A DNA stretch of 64,000 bases, taken from positions 124,001 through 188,000 of the forward strand of contig JACOST010000015.1 in the NCBI GenBank assembly GCA_016178705.1, written 5' to 3'. A program made the translations under genes and the position numbers. This stretch comes from Deltaproteobacteria bacterium. Lineage in GTDB: Bacteria > Desulfobacterota > Binatia > HRBIN30 > JACQVA1. This document shows, one piece after another, positions 20,271 to 29,173 of the stretch (its first letter is position 1; the number at the start of each line of letters is the position of its first letter). Below the pieces are notes generated by a model. The model saw only the letters and a program-made list of their open reading frames with translations. It did not search any database and was not told the origin of the DNA.

Positions 20271-21437
20271 TCAGAACACCTCGTGCAGCGTCTGCACCAC
20301 CGGTTTGCGGGCGGCGCCGAATGACGGGACGAGGCCGGCCAACATGCCGACGAAGAGCGACAGGAAGATCCCCTGCACCACCACCGGCGCGGTGACGATG
20401 AAACTGCCGAGCGGCCCGAGCGCCGGATTCCATCCGGTCGAGGCTTTGAGCGCATGCGTCAATCCGATCGTGAGCAGCACGCCGAGGCTCCCCGCCACTG
20501 TGGACAGCGCGACGGCTTCGGCGAATAGCGTTCCGAAGATGACGCGCCGGCCGAAGCCGATTGCTTTGAGCACCGCGAGTTCGCCGGAGCGCTCGCGCAC
20601 CCCCATCGATGCGGTGTTGGCGGCGATGAACACGATGCACAAGGCCACCAGTCCGGTGACGATCAGGATGATGGTGAGGAAGCCCTTGAGCGATCCGAAG
20701 AAGTTCGCGAAGTAGCTCTTCTCGGTCTCGCACGCGGTCTCCGCTTCGCTGTTGTGCGACATGTCGTCGATCTGGCGCATGATGGCGTTGACGCGGTTGG
20801 GATCGCTGGCACGCACCCAGATCACGTTGGCGATTCCGAGACCGGGCATCCCCTTCGCTTTGAGCGCTTCGTCGAGATAGGTCCAATTCAACCACAACAG
20901 CGGTGAGGTTTCGCGCGGCATCTCACCGACGATGCGCAGGTCGAGATTGGCCGGCCAGACCGTGCTCCGCAGCGTGATGCGGTCGCCGATCTTCCAGCCG
21001 TACTTCTGCATCGTCTGACGCCCGACGATCGCGCCGTCGCGGTAGCGTTGGAAGTCGGCGAGTTGCTCGGCCGGGATGTTGTAGTCCGGGTAGACGGCGC
21101 CGACATGCTCGGCTTCGACGGCGAAATTCGGAAAGGTCACCCGTCCTTCTTCTTCGAAGGCGCCGCCGAACCACATCGTCGCGGTGGCCGCCGCGACGCC
21201 GTCCACTTCACGCACCTTGCGCGTGAATGAGAACGGCATCGAGTACACCACGCCACCCTTGTTGTGCACGGAAATGCGAGTGTTGCTGGCGACGCTGTTG
21301 AGGATCGCGTCGAGTCCGGCCGGCATCGTGAGCAACAAGCACACAAGCACCACTGCGAGCATGATCGCCCCGCCGGTGAGCGCGGTGCGCAGCTTGTTGC
21401 GCCCGAGATTGGCGCGAATGAGGCCGAAGTATTTCAT
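20271..21437 (-). CDS. ABC transporter permease, FtsX/MacB type (first)
   Basis: This 388-residue permease of the DevC/MacB superfamily has a helix at about 20-42, a periplasmic domain (about 45-255), then three helices with the FtsX core GVRERSGELAVLKAIGFGRR. It ends KPVVQTLHEVF. It differs clearly from the next permease, so the complex may be a heterodimer like LolC-LolE. It follows the ATPase by 51 bp; that gap holds a short repeat. Confidence 0.92.
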   Translation of the reverse strand: MKYFGLIRANLGRNKLRTALTGGAIMLAVVLVCLLLTMPAGLDAILNSVASNTRISVHNKGGVVYSMPFSFTRKVREVDGVAAATATMWFGGAFEEEGRVTFPNFAVEAEHVGAVYPDYNIPAEQLADFQRYRDGAIVGRQTMQKYGWKIGDRITLRSTVWPANLDLRIVGEMPRETSPLLWLNWTYLDEALKAKGMPGLGIANVIWVRASDPNRVNAIMRQIDDMSHNSEAETACETEKSYFANFFGSLKGFLTIILIVTGLVALCIVFIAANTASMGVRERSGELAVLKAIGFGRRVIFGTLFAEAVALSTVAGSLGVLLTIGLTHALKASTGWNPALGPLGSFIVTAPVVVQGIFLSLFVGMLAGLVPSFGAARKPVVQTLHEVF

Positions 21438-21475
21438 GGTCGTGACTCGTGTTCGTGATTCGTGACTCGGGTACC
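21438..21475. repeat. CGTGACTCGTG-type intergenic repeat (copy 1)
   Basis: Units close to CGTGACTCGT / CGTGATTCGTGACTCG fill the gap between ATPase and permease. A clearly related repeat occurs at 57836-57882, 36 kb away. Confidence 0.7.
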
Positions 21476-21488
21476 GTTTGCCGGCTAT

Positions 21489-22217
21489 CTATTGTCGCGC
21501 GGCGCCGCCGGCGGCGATGCGAATCGCTTCCGCCGCGCGGTCCGCGTCTTCACCTTCGAGCAATACGCCCTTGTCGAGGTGCAACGCATCGTCGACGAAG
21601 CGCAACGCGCGGGAGTCGTGAGTGACCATGACGATGGTCTTGCCGAAATCGTTCTTGAGTTGCCGCAGCAGCGCCAGAATGTCCTCGGCGTTGCGGGCAT
21701 CGAGATCGCCGGTCGGTTCATCCGCGACGATCAGATCGGGGTCGGTGACGATGGCGCGCGCAATCGCCACGCGTTGTTGTTCGCCGCCCGAGAGCGTGCG
21801 CGGCGAGTGATCCATCCGATGATCGAGGCCGACCACACGCAGCGCCGTCTCCGCTCGCCGCGCGCGCTCGGCCTTCTTCAGCGGAGTCAACAACAGCGGC
21901 AGCGCCACATTGTCGCGCGCCGACAGCACTGGGATCAGGTTGAAGAACTGAAAGATCAGGCCGACGTGGCGGGCGCGCCAGTGGGCGAGTTCGTCTTCGC
22001 TGAGGTCGTTCAGTCGCTGCCCGACGACGAGCACGTCACCTGAGTTCGGCCGGTCGATGCCGGAGATGAGATTGAGCAGGGTCGATTTGCCCGAGCCCGA
22101 CGGCCCCATGAACGCCACGAAGTGCCCCGCTTCGATGTGCACGCTCACGTTGTCGAGCGCGTGCACCTCATCCGCGTTGCGGTGGTAGGAACGGGAGACG
22201 TTTCTGACGTCGATCAT
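21489..22217 (-). CDS. ABC transporter ATP-binding protein (MacB/LolD type)
   Basis: This is a 242-residue ATPase starting [12 protein letters not shown]. Walker A is GPSGSGKST, the Q-loop lies in [16 protein letters not shown], the signature is [14 protein letters not shown], and Walker B is [12 protein letters not shown]. It energises the two permeases downstream. The longer frame reaching 22322 was rejected because the added 35 residues are not family-like and occupy the promoter region shared with the divergent gene. Confidence 0.95.
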   Translation of the reverse strand: MIDVRNVSRSYHRNADEVHALDNVSVHIEAGHFVAFMGPSGSGKSTLLNLISGIDRPNSGDVLVVGQRLNDLSEDELAHWRARHVGLIFQFFNLIPVLSARDNVALPLLLTPLKKAERARRAETALRVVGLDHRMDHSPRTLSGGEQQRVAIARAIVTDPDLIVADEPTGDLDARNAEDILALLRQLKNDFGKTIVMVTHDSRALRFVDDALHLDKGVLLEGEDADRAAEAIRIAAGGAARQ

Positions 22218-22304
22218 CGCGTTTGAGTCGACTCTATCGGGAAGCCCTGTGAGCGGCAAGATCAGCGCTTGACGCGAACGACTCGACAGCGGGCTGAAGT
22301 TGGG

Positions 22305-22334
22305 TTGACTTCCGTCGCCCAAGCGGACGACAAT
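22305..22334 (+). promoter_or_regulatory. Possible promoter of the EF-hand-tagged PPC protein
   Basis: TTGACT (22305-22310), an 18-bp spacer and GACAAT (22329-22334) precede the ATG at 22392 by 57 bp, in the spacer shared with the divergent exporter operon. Confidence 0.35.
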
Positions 22335-22391
22335 TGCCGCGATCGACTTTCGTCGTCAGCAACGCTAGCCGAAAGGGTGCGGAGGGGGACC

Positions 22392-25037
22392 ATGCGTGGC
22401 ACGCAGCATTTGGGAGCTCACCTCTGGCGAGTCACGCTCGTGTTCGGCTTCGTGATGGGTGCTCTGCCGGGTTGGATTTCGGTTGCACAGGGTGGGATCA
22501 GCCCGTGCTCGGGGTTCACCGATCTCGGCAGCGCGTACCCGCCCATCACCCAGACGGGCACGACCGTCGGCGGTAACGATTTCCTCAAAGGATCATGCGC
22601 CGGTATCGGCACCGCACCCGAGAAGACGTTCAAATACACGGCGCCGATCGGCGGCCAGTACACCATCGACACGATCGGATCATCGTTCGACACCGTACTC
22701 TACGTCATGAACGGTCGCTGCAGCGGCGAGCTGCCGTCGGCCTGCAACGACGATATTTCGCAGGTGGAGCACCTGTCACAGGTTTCGGTGGCGCTCGATC
22801 CGGGCGACACGGTCTACATCGTTGTCGATGGATACAACGGAAACAGCGGCAACTTCACCCTCCACATCAATGGGCCATCGTGCCCGATTCCCACTGATCT
22901 CGGCAATGCGCTCACGGCCGGTACGGCCGGAACCACCAGCGGGCCCAACGTGCTCGAAGGCTCGTGCGCCGGCGATCAGGCTGAGAAGACCTTCCTCTAC
23001 ACCGCCCCCGTCGGCGGCGCGTATACGATCGACACCGACGGCTCGGAATTTCAGACCGCTCTGTACGTGCGCAATGGCGCCACCTGCCAAGGCGCGGAGC
23101 TGGCGTGCAAGCCGATCCTTCTTGCCGACGCGGGCGCGGCCGGTCTCGTGCCAATCAGTGTGATGGTGAACCTGACTCCGGGACAGCAGATCTACATCGT
23201 CGTGGACGGGCTCGGCGGCGGCAACACCGGCAACTTCCAACTCCACATCACGGGACCCGGATGCCCCAGCCCGGGATCGGCTTCCGGTTTGCCGGTCGCC
23301 GTCGGCGGCTCGACATTTGAGGAACCGAACTCACTTGCCGGCACCTGTGGAGGCAGCGGCGCCTCCGACACCGAGACGCTCTACACCGCGCCGATCAGCG
23401 GCAGTTACACCATCGATACGATCGGCTCGGCGTTCGACACGGTCCTGTATGTGCGCAGCGGCAGCAGTTGCACCGGTGCGCAACTCGCTTGCAATGACGA
23501 CATCTCCCAGGGCAATCAGCGATCACAAGTCATGGTGGACCTTACCGCAGGGCAGACCATTTTCATGGTGGTAGACGGATTTCTCAATCACAGTGGAGCG
23601 TACTCGCTCAACATCAACGGACCCTCGTGTCCGGCGGCCACGAACCTTGGCAGTGCGATTCCAGCGTTCGCTAGCGGCACGACCACGGCTCAACCGAATT
23701 CGCTCAAAGGAGTGTGCGATGGGGCCACTGACCCGCTCGACGCGCCGGATCGTTCGTTTCTTTACACCGCGCCGTTTAGCGGCACGTTCCTCATCGACAC
23801 CGTTGGCTCGGCCTTCGACACGGTCTTGTATGTTCGCGACGTCAATTGCCTCGGCGCGCAACTAGCCTGCAACGACGACATCGGCGGAGGGGTTCATCAG
23901 TCGCAGGTGATGGTGCCGCTCACCAGCGGCCAACACATCGCGATCGTTGTCGATGGGTACAAGAACGCGAATGGAAATTTCAACTTGCATATCGCCGCTG
24001 CCGCGCCGCCCGTTCCTACGACGACGCCGACCACTCCGCCGAGTATCGGACCGACAAACTCTCGCACCGCGACGCAGACGACGACCGCGACCCGCACTGC
24101 CAGCGCGACCGTGACCGCATCAGAAACGCGCACGGCTACGCCGACGGCGTCAGTCACGAACACCACCACCGGCACCCGCACCGCTTCGGCCACCGCGTCG
24201 GTGACGATCTCCGCCACGCTCACCGCGACGGCCACCGCGTCGGCTACTGCGACCGGGTCACGGACCGCCACCGCGTCGGCGACGGCCACCGGCACGCGTA
24301 CGGCCACGGTCACTGCGACTGAATCAGCGACCAGCACCGGTACTCGCACCGCCACTCCTACCGCAACGGGCACGGGCAGCGCCACGCGCACCGCAACGGT
24401 CACCGGCTCGATCACGCGCTCGGCTACCTCGACCACGACGGCCACTGTGACGCAGTCCGCGACCGCCAGCAGCACGCACACCCCCAGCGCGACGGCATCA
24501 CCGTCCACCACAGCCACCGTATCGCCGACGCCGACATCGACCGACACGCCATCCCCCACCGTCACGCACAGCGCGACCGGCACTCCCACGGAGACGTCGA
24601 CGGTGAGTCCGACGTCGGTGTTCACCGCGACCATCACCGCGAGTCCGTTGACCACCGCGACGACATCGCCCACGACCAACCCTTCCACTGTCGTGATCGC
24701 CACAGCGACGATGACGTTCTCGGGTGGGCCCAGTGCCACACCGACGCCAAGCGCCACCGCGACGACGCCCGTACCGCCCACCGAACCGGGCGCACCGTCA
24801 CCCACGCCAACCATGACACCAATCGTTGAGACGTGGACACCAATCGTTGAGACGTGCGTGGGTGATTGCGGTGACGACGGCGAGGTTACGGTCGAAGAGC
24901 TGATCATCGGCGTCAACATCGCGCTCGGTACCGCGCCGCTCGACCTGTGCCCGCAGTTCGATAGCGACGACAGCGGTGACGTGACCGTGGAAGAACTGGT
25001 GCAGGGCGTCAACAACGCCCTCGGCACCTGTGCGTAG
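22392..25037 (+). CDS. Secreted PPC-type repeat protein with Thr-rich linker and C-terminal EF-hand tag
   Basis: This is an 881-residue exported protein. The ATG follows a strong GGAGGGGG site. The signal peptide covers about residues 1-33. Four repeats of about 130 residues follow, each with a core like YTAPIGGQYTIDTIGSSFDT, then ACNDDI and IVVDGYN...FTLHINGPSC. Residues about 541-820 are a Thr/Ala/Ser linker with scattered Arg. The last 60 residues hold two EF-hand loops framed by Cys, starting CVGDCGDDGEVTVEEL and ending LGTCA. No enzymatic domain is visible. The C-terminal pair closely matches that of the propeller protein at 25968-27227. Confidence 0.85.
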   Translation: MRGTQHLGAHLWRVTLVFGFVMGALPGWISVAQGGISPCSGFTDLGSAYPPITQTGTTVGGNDFLKGSCAGIGTAPEKTFKYTAPIGGQYTIDTIGSSFDTVLYVMNGRCSGELPSACNDDISQVEHLSQVSVALDPGDTVYIVVDGYNGNSGNFTLHINGPSCPIPTDLGNALTAGTAGTTSGPNVLEGSCAGDQAEKTFLYTAPVGGAYTIDTDGSEFQTALYVRNGATCQGAELACKPILLADAGAAGLVPISVMVNLTPGQQIYIVVDGLGGGNTGNFQLHITGPGCPSPGSASGLPVAVGGSTFEEPNSLAGTCGGSGASDTETLYTAPISGSYTIDTIGSAFDTVLYVRSGSSCTGAQLACNDDISQGNQRSQVMVDLTAGQTIFMVVDGFLNHSGAYSLNINGPSCPAATNLGSAIPAFASGTTTAQPNSLKGVCDGATDPLDAPDRSFLYTAPFSGTFLIDTVGSAFDTVLYVRDVNCLGAQLACNDDIGGGVHQSQVMVPLTSGQHIAIVVDGYKNANGNFNLHIAAAAPPVPTTTPTTPPSIGPTNSRTATQTTTATRTASATVTASETRTATPTASVTNTTTGTRTASATASVTISATLTATATASATATGSRTATASATATGTRTATVTATESATSTGTRTATPTATGTGSATRTATVTGSITRSATSTTTATVTQSATASSTHTPSATASPSTTATVSPTPTSTDTPSPTVTHSATGTPTETSTVSPTSVFTATITASPLTTATTSPTTNPSTVVIATATMTFSGGPSATPTPSATATTPVPPTEPGAPSPTPTMTPIVETWTPIVETCVGDCGDDGEVTVEELIIGVNIALGTAPLDLCPQFDSDDSGDVTVEELVQGVNNALGTCA
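24013..24852 (+). repeat. Thr/Ala/Ser-rich coding tract
   Basis: About 280 codons of TAT, SAT, TRTAT-type repeat link the beta-sandwich repeats to the EF-hand tag. At the end a 20-mer at 24816-24835 recurs exactly at 24837-24856 (21-bp period), encoding TPIVETW then TPIVETC. Confidence 0.9.
24855..25034 (+). other. C-terminal paired EF-hand (dockerin-like) tag
   Basis: Two calcium-type loops, DCGDDGEVTVEE and DSDDSGDVTVEE, are each followed by a GVN-ALG helix, with Cys at the start, middle (LDLCPQFD) and end (GTCA). The same architecture ends the propeller protein on the opposite strand at 25971-26159. Confidence 0.8.
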
Positions 25038-25066
25038 AGAAGGCGGAACCAGGGACCACAACGGGA

Positions 25067-25849
25067 CTACGAACCCTTCCGGAACCACGGCACGAACGCG
25101 CTGGTGCGCTGCACGTAGTCGGCATACTCCGGCCGCGTCTTCTTCAGTTTGCGTTCGAGCAACGCCACGCCCGAGACGCGCATCAGGAAGAACGTCATCA
25201 CCGCTGGACCGACTGCGGTCCAGATTCCGCCAGGCGTCGCGAGCGCGATGCAGAACAAACCCCACCACACCATCGCGTCGCCGAAGTAGTTTGGATGGCG
25301 CGAGTAGCGCCACAGGCCACGATCCATCACTTTGCCCCTATGGTTCGGATCGGCTTTGAAGCGCGCCAACTGGAAGTCGCCGATCGCTTCGAAGCCTAGA
25401 CCGATGGCCCATAGCGCCGCGCCGACAGCATCGAGAACGGTGAGATGAGCGGGCAGGGCGCTTGCCTGCGCCACTTGCACCGGCAGCGACACGACCCACA
25501 TCAACGCGCCCTGCAAACCGAAGACAAGATAGAGGCTGACGAACCAGAAGCGTCCACCGTGTTGTCGCCGCATGGCTTGATAGCGATAATCTTCCTCGTG
25601 GCCCCAATTGCGCCACAGGAGATAGCCCGCCAGCCGCAAGCCCCACAGGCTGGTGAGTGTGGTGATCAAGAGTTTGCGCGGCGGATATCCGCTGCCGGCG
25701 ACGAAGGCGACGTTGGCGATGAGGGTGAAGCCAAGGCCCCAGAAAATATCGACGATGCTGGCGTCGCGTCGGATGAGACTGAGGAGCCACACTAACAACA
25801 TCAGCAGCACGACGGCAGCGAAAGTCACGGAGAAAACGGTGAAGGTCAT
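25067..25849 (-). CDS. DUF1295 membrane protein (steroid 5-alpha-reductase-like)
   Basis: This is a 260-residue multi-pass protein with about six or seven helices. The family blocks RRDASIVDIFWGLGF, WGLRLAGYLLWRNWG and EDYRYQAMRRQ appear in order. The C-terminal reductase/methyltransferase-like signature is LWRYSRHPNYFGDAMVWWGLF, and the protein ends EYADYVQRTSAFVPWF. DUF1295 belongs to the steroid 5-alpha reductase / isoprenylcysteine methyltransferase fold; the substrate here is unknown. It converges on the EF-hand protein gene with a 29-bp gap. Confidence 0.9.
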   Translation of the reverse strand: MTFTVFSVTFAAVVLLMLLVWLLSLIRRDASIVDIFWGLGFTLIANVAFVAGSGYPPRKLLITTLTSLWGLRLAGYLLWRNWGHEEDYRYQAMRRQHGGRFWFVSLYLVFGLQGALMWVVSLPVQVAQASALPAHLTVLDAVGAALWAIGLGFEAIGDFQLARFKADPNHRGKVMDRGLWRYSRHPNYFGDAMVWWGLFCIALATPGGIWTAVGPAVMTFFLMRVSGVALLERKLKKTRPEYADYVQRTSAFVPWFRKGS

Positions 25850-25967
25850 AGCGATCTCATCGGTGCATTTCTTGGCGGCAAATCTACTCCCGTGTAGCCG
25901 ACACCATCGCTGCCCTCAAACATCCGGTTCCATCCGGTTCCAGGCGTGACTACTAACGCCGATCCAA

Positions 25968-27227
25968 TCAGTCTTCCCCGACGCACTCGTTGAGCGCGGC
26001 GTTGACCGCCAGCACCAGCTCGTCGACCGTCACCACCTTGCTCCCGTCGTGATCGAAGGCCGGGCAATCGTCCAGCGCGGCATCGCCAAGGGCGATGTTC
26101 ACGCCGCGCACCAATTCATCGACCGTCACGCTTCCGTTGTGATCGCAGTCGCCGACGCACGGCCCGAGCGTCGATGTCGGTGTCGGCGTCGGCGTATCGG
26201 TGACCGTTGGCGTCGCGGTGGCGGTCGGTGTGGCGGTAGGCTGGGGCACATCTACGACGGCGACCCCGCGCGGCCCGCTCTCCACTCGGACCGTCGACGC
26301 CACCACGTTTCGAGCGGTGTCGATCACCGCGACGGTGTCCGGCGCATTGTTCGTCACGTAGACCCGGCTCCCGTCCGGCAGCAGCGCGAGCCCCTGTGGG
26401 TCCGTGTTCGCACCTATCGCGACCGCCACAATCTCCTTGCTCTTGGGATCGATGGCCTGGAGCGTTCCAACGTCGTTGCTGACGTAGATGCGACCATCCG
26501 GTGCGACCGCGACCGCAATGGGCCCGCCCCCGAGCGTGATCGTGTCGACGACGGAGAGCGCCGCCGTATCAAGCACCGACAGCGTGCCGCTCCCATGATT
26601 CGCCACGTACGCGCGCGCGCCGTCGGGCGCAAACGCAATGCCACGCGGACCCGTCCCAACCGCGACTTTCGCGCGCACATGGTGGTCGGCCGCATCAATG
26701 ATCCATACGCTCGCCCCGTTCTGCAGGCTGACGTAGACCGCGTCGTCGGCGGGTGTGATCGCGACACCCAACGGTTCGGACCCGACTGCAATCGTGGCGG
26801 CGCTCGCGCACGCCGTCGAGGTCGACACGCAGGCCGCGAGATCGAGGAATGAGATCGTGTTGTCGCCGCGGTTGGCGACATATGCGCGATCTCCGCGATG
26901 CGTGACCGCGATGCCACTGGGTTCCGCACCGACGTCGAAGGCAACCACGACTTGGTTGCTGCGCGTATCCACTCCAACCACCGCCGCGAACTTGAACTCG
27001 GTCACGTACATGCGGATTCCGTCGGAGCCGCCAGCCAACTGGTTCGCCGAACCGACGGGCACGTTGATAACCACAGTGTTGGTACGGGGGTCGAGCACCG
27101 AGACGCTGTCGGCGTCGCGATTGGCCACGTATACGAACGGCCGCGCTTCCGTCGTCACCGGTGCGATTGATGCTGAGGCGAAGAGGGCCATCCCCAACCC
27201 GGCTCGTCTCAGTGCGCGCGATCCCAT
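25968..27227 (-). CDS. Secreted YVTN-type beta-propeller with C-terminal EF-hand tag
   Basis: This is a 419-residue exported protein. A signal peptide (about 1-28, ending TEARP) precedes a seven-bladed-type propeller with repeated YVANRDADSVSVLD, IAVTHRGDRAYVANRGDNTISFLD and YVTNNAPDTVAVID units. A short Thr/Pro linker then leads to two EF-hand loops in a Cys-framed tag starting CVGDCDHNGSVTVDEL. The second loop has Lys where Gly is usual. The frame remains open upstream to 27920, but that part lies antisense to the polyprenyl synthase and lacks family sequence, so ATG 27227 was chosen. The function is unknown; such propellers bind surfaces or proteins. Confidence 0.88.
   Translation of the reverse strand: MGSRALRRAGLGMALFASASIAPVTTEARPFVYVANRDADSVSVLDPRTNTVVINVPVGSANQLAGGSDGIRMYVTEFKFAAVVGVDTRSNQVVVAFDVGAEPSGIAVTHRGDRAYVANRGDNTISFLDLAACVSTSTACASAATIAVGSEPLGVAITPADDAVYVSLQNGASVWIIDAADHHVRAKVAVGTGPRGIAFAPDGARAYVANHGSGTLSVLDTAALSVVDTITLGGGPIAVAVAPDGRIYVSNDVGTLQAIDPKSKEIVAVAIGANTDPQGLALLPDGSRVYVTNNAPDTVAVIDTARNVVASTVRVESGPRGVAVVDVPQPTATPTATATPTVTDTPTPTPTSTLGPCVGDCDHNGSVTVDELVRGVNIALGDAALDDCPAFDHDGSKVVTVDELVLAVNAALNECVGED
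25971..26159 (-). other. C-terminal paired EF-hand tag (second example)
   Basis: The loops DCDHNGSVTVDE and DHDGSKVVTVDE with following GVNIALG and AVNAALN helices match the tag at 24855-25034, including the Cys positions. The shared tag suggests a common sorting, anchoring or calcium-dependent assembly step. Confidence 0.8.
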
Positions 27228-27361
27228 ACGTAGAAGGTTGCACGACCGGCCGCGATTATTCCAGCCGAAGGCGAGAAACATGGTGGATTGCCCCGTTGCG
27301 GCGTTCGAACATTCCGCGCGGCCCGCCCCTACTCGCCTTTCATCACTCACAATTCCAGGTG

Positions 27362-27390
27362 TTGACACCTTGGAGCTTTTGACATTATCT
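27362..27390 (+). promoter_or_regulatory. Possible promoter for the polyprenyl synthase
   Basis: A perfect TTGACA (27362-27367) is followed by weak -10 candidates CATTAT (27383-27388) or TTATCT (27385-27390). It lies 38 bp before the GTG start in the 201-bp spacer shared with the divergent propeller gene. Confidence 0.35.
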
Positions 27391-27428
27391 GGCCGCGTTA
27401 GCGCTCTTGTCTCTCTAAGGATTGCTGC

Positions 27429-28418
27429 GTGAGCATCGCCCGTCCGCGCCTCAGGCGCCACTACTCCGACGCGGCTGGCATCCTGGTCAGTGATGAGCTG
27501 GAACGCGTCGAACTGCGGCTGAGTGAGTTGATTCGCTCGCGTGAACCGCGGCTGAACGACATCGCCCAGTATCTGGTGGGATCGGGCGGCAAGCGCGTAC
27601 GTCCCGCCGTCACATTGCTGGTCTTCCGCGCCTGCGGTGGACAAGATCTCAACGACATCATCGACGCCTCCACCGCGTTGGAGCTGATTCACTCTGCCAC
27701 GCTGCTGCACGACGACATCATCGACGGCAGTGAAGTCCGGCGCGGCAATGACTCCGCGCTGCGCAAGTACGGCCTCGCCGATACTCTGGTCACCGGCGAC
27801 TTCCTCTTCTGCCGCGCCTTTCAACTGTGCGCGCGCTTCGAGGAGAGAGTGATCAACTGGGCCGCCGAAGCGTGCGTGAGTCTGACCGAGGGCGAGATCA
27901 TGCAAGCGCGCTTCCGCCACAATCCGATGGTGACCGTGGACGACTACATCGAGATCATCACGCGGAAGACGGCATCACTGTTCCTACAAGGCGCGCGCAC
28001 CGGCGCCCACCTCGGCGGCGCCGACGAGGCGACGGTCGAACGCATGGGCGAGTGCGGGTTCGCGGTCGGGATGACCTTTCAGATGGTCGATGACTTGCTC
28101 GACGTGGCTGGCACCGAAGAGCGCATCGGTAAACCGGTGGGGATTGATCTGCGCGATGGCAATCCGTCGCTCCCCGTGGTGCTCGCGATGCGCAACGATG
28201 CCGAGCTGCGGCGGCTGTTCGAGAAGCCTGAGCCAACCGCGGCGGACATCACCGCCGCGCTTGATCGCATTCGCCGTTCGGGTGTGCTCGACGACGTCCG
28301 CATTCGCGCCATGAGCTACGCCGATCGTGCCCGTGCGGCCATTGACGTTGTGCAGCCCTCGCCGTTCAAGGACAACCTGCTCGACTTGATCGATCAACTC
28401 GTCGAACGCGTATCGTAA
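27429..28418 (+). CDS. Long-chain trans-polyprenyl diphosphate synthase
   Basis: This is a 329-residue all-alpha prenyl elongase that condenses isopentenyl diphosphate onto allylic diphosphates to make quinone side chains. The first Asp-rich motif is DDIID (residues 95-99, followed by SEVRRG) and the second is DDLLD in FQMVDDLLDVAG. GGKRVRP near residue 54 binds the diphosphate. Small residues before the first motif (HSATLLHDD) fit a long-chain product (octaprenyl or similar), but chain length cannot be read from sequence. The GTG start at 27429 is the first in frame. It converges on a HAD gene with a 3-bp gap. Confidence 0.93.
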   Translation: MSIARPRLRRHYSDAAGILVSDELERVELRLSELIRSREPRLNDIAQYLVGSGGKRVRPAVTLLVFRACGGQDLNDIIDASTALELIHSATLLHDDIIDGSEVRRGNDSALRKYGLADTLVTGDFLFCRAFQLCARFEERVINWAAEACVSLTEGEIMQARFRHNPMVTVDDYIEIITRKTASLFLQGARTGAHLGGADEATVERMGECGFAVGMTFQMVDDLLDVAGTEERIGKPVGIDLRDGNPSLPVVLAMRNDAELRRLFEKPEPTAADITAALDRIRRSGVLDDVRIRAMSYADRARAAIDVVQPSPFKDNLLDLIDQLVERVS

Positions 28419-28421
28419 CCG

Positions 28422-29156
28422 TCAGCCCAGCACAGTCTCCAGCTCGATTAAGTGCGCCACGGTGTGCGTCGGCGCGCATGCGCCGTCGGGCAACGGTTCG
28501 CCAGTGGGGTTGAGCCACACGGTATCCATCCCGACCGCCGATGCGCCGGCGACATCATCGTGGAGACTATCGCCGACGAACAACGCGTCGCTCGCATCCA
28601 CACCGAGCTGGCGTAGCGCCTCGTGAAAGATCGAGGGATGCGGCTTGCGGCGGCCGAACCCGTCGGAGATGGCGATCGCGCGAAACAGCGGCGTGAGTGC
28701 GTCGCGATCGAGGATCGCCCGCGCGGTCGGGCCGTGATCGAAGTTCGAAACAAGGGCGAGCGGATAGCGCGTCGTTAGCCGCTGCAGCAGGGTTCGATGC
28801 TGCGCCGGCGTTTCGGTTGAGGCGGCGAGGTGGCGCATGTGCGCGAGCGAGAAGCGCTCAGCGCGCCCCGCTACATCAGCGCCGATGGCGCCCAGACGCA
28901 GCAGCGCGCGCCGAAAGCGTTCCGGTGACGGCACCTCGCGATACTCGGGCGGGCGCGCCCGGATGATCTCGGCGGTGGTCTCGGTGATCGCGCGGAGAAA
29001 CTCGTCGTGGCTCACGCCGGGGAGTTCTTGCGCGACCACCTCACGCATCCAATCCATAGTTGAGCGCCAACGCGTACCGGCGACCTGCAGCGTCGGCACG
29101 TTTTTGCGGAACAGCACCACCGTGTCGTACAGATCGAACAGAATCGCGCGATACAT
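28422..29156 (-). CDS. HAD-superfamily hydrolase, haloacid-dehalogenase-like
   Basis: This is a 244-residue HAD enzyme starting MYRAILFDLYDTVV. The nucleophile motif is D-L-Y-D-T, with Tyr in place of the general acid Asp of phosphatases, as in haloacid dehalogenase subfamily members. Motif II is LALVSNFDHG, motif III is the Lys in GRRKPHP, and motif IV is DALFVGDSLHDDVAGA. It is last in an operon with DUF2203 and DUF4149 genes. The substrate is unknown. The frame continues far upstream, but that part overlaps DUF4149 and is not family-like. Confidence 0.88.
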   Translation of the reverse strand: MYRAILFDLYDTVVLFRKNVPTLQVAGTRWRSTMDWMREVVAQELPGVSHDEFLRAITETTAEIIRARPPEYREVPSPERFRRALLRLGAIGADVAGRAERFSLAHMRHLAASTETPAQHRTLLQRLTTRYPLALVSNFDHGPTARAILDRDALTPLFRAIAISDGFGRRKPHPSIFHEALRQLGVDASDALFVGDSLHDDVAGASAVGMDTVWLNPTGEPLPDGACAPTHTVAHLIELETVLG

Positions 29157-29173
29157 TGAAGGAAGGGTGCCGG

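Noticed and set aside
22269-22391. Upstream extension of the EF-hand-tagged PPC protein
   Set aside because: The ATG at 22392 has a strong ribosome-binding site and begins a signal peptide; the extension overlaps the promoter region.
27228-27920. N-terminal extension of the propeller protein
   Set aside because: It lies antisense to the polyprenyl synthase and would bury the signal peptide; ATG 27227 is the sensible start.
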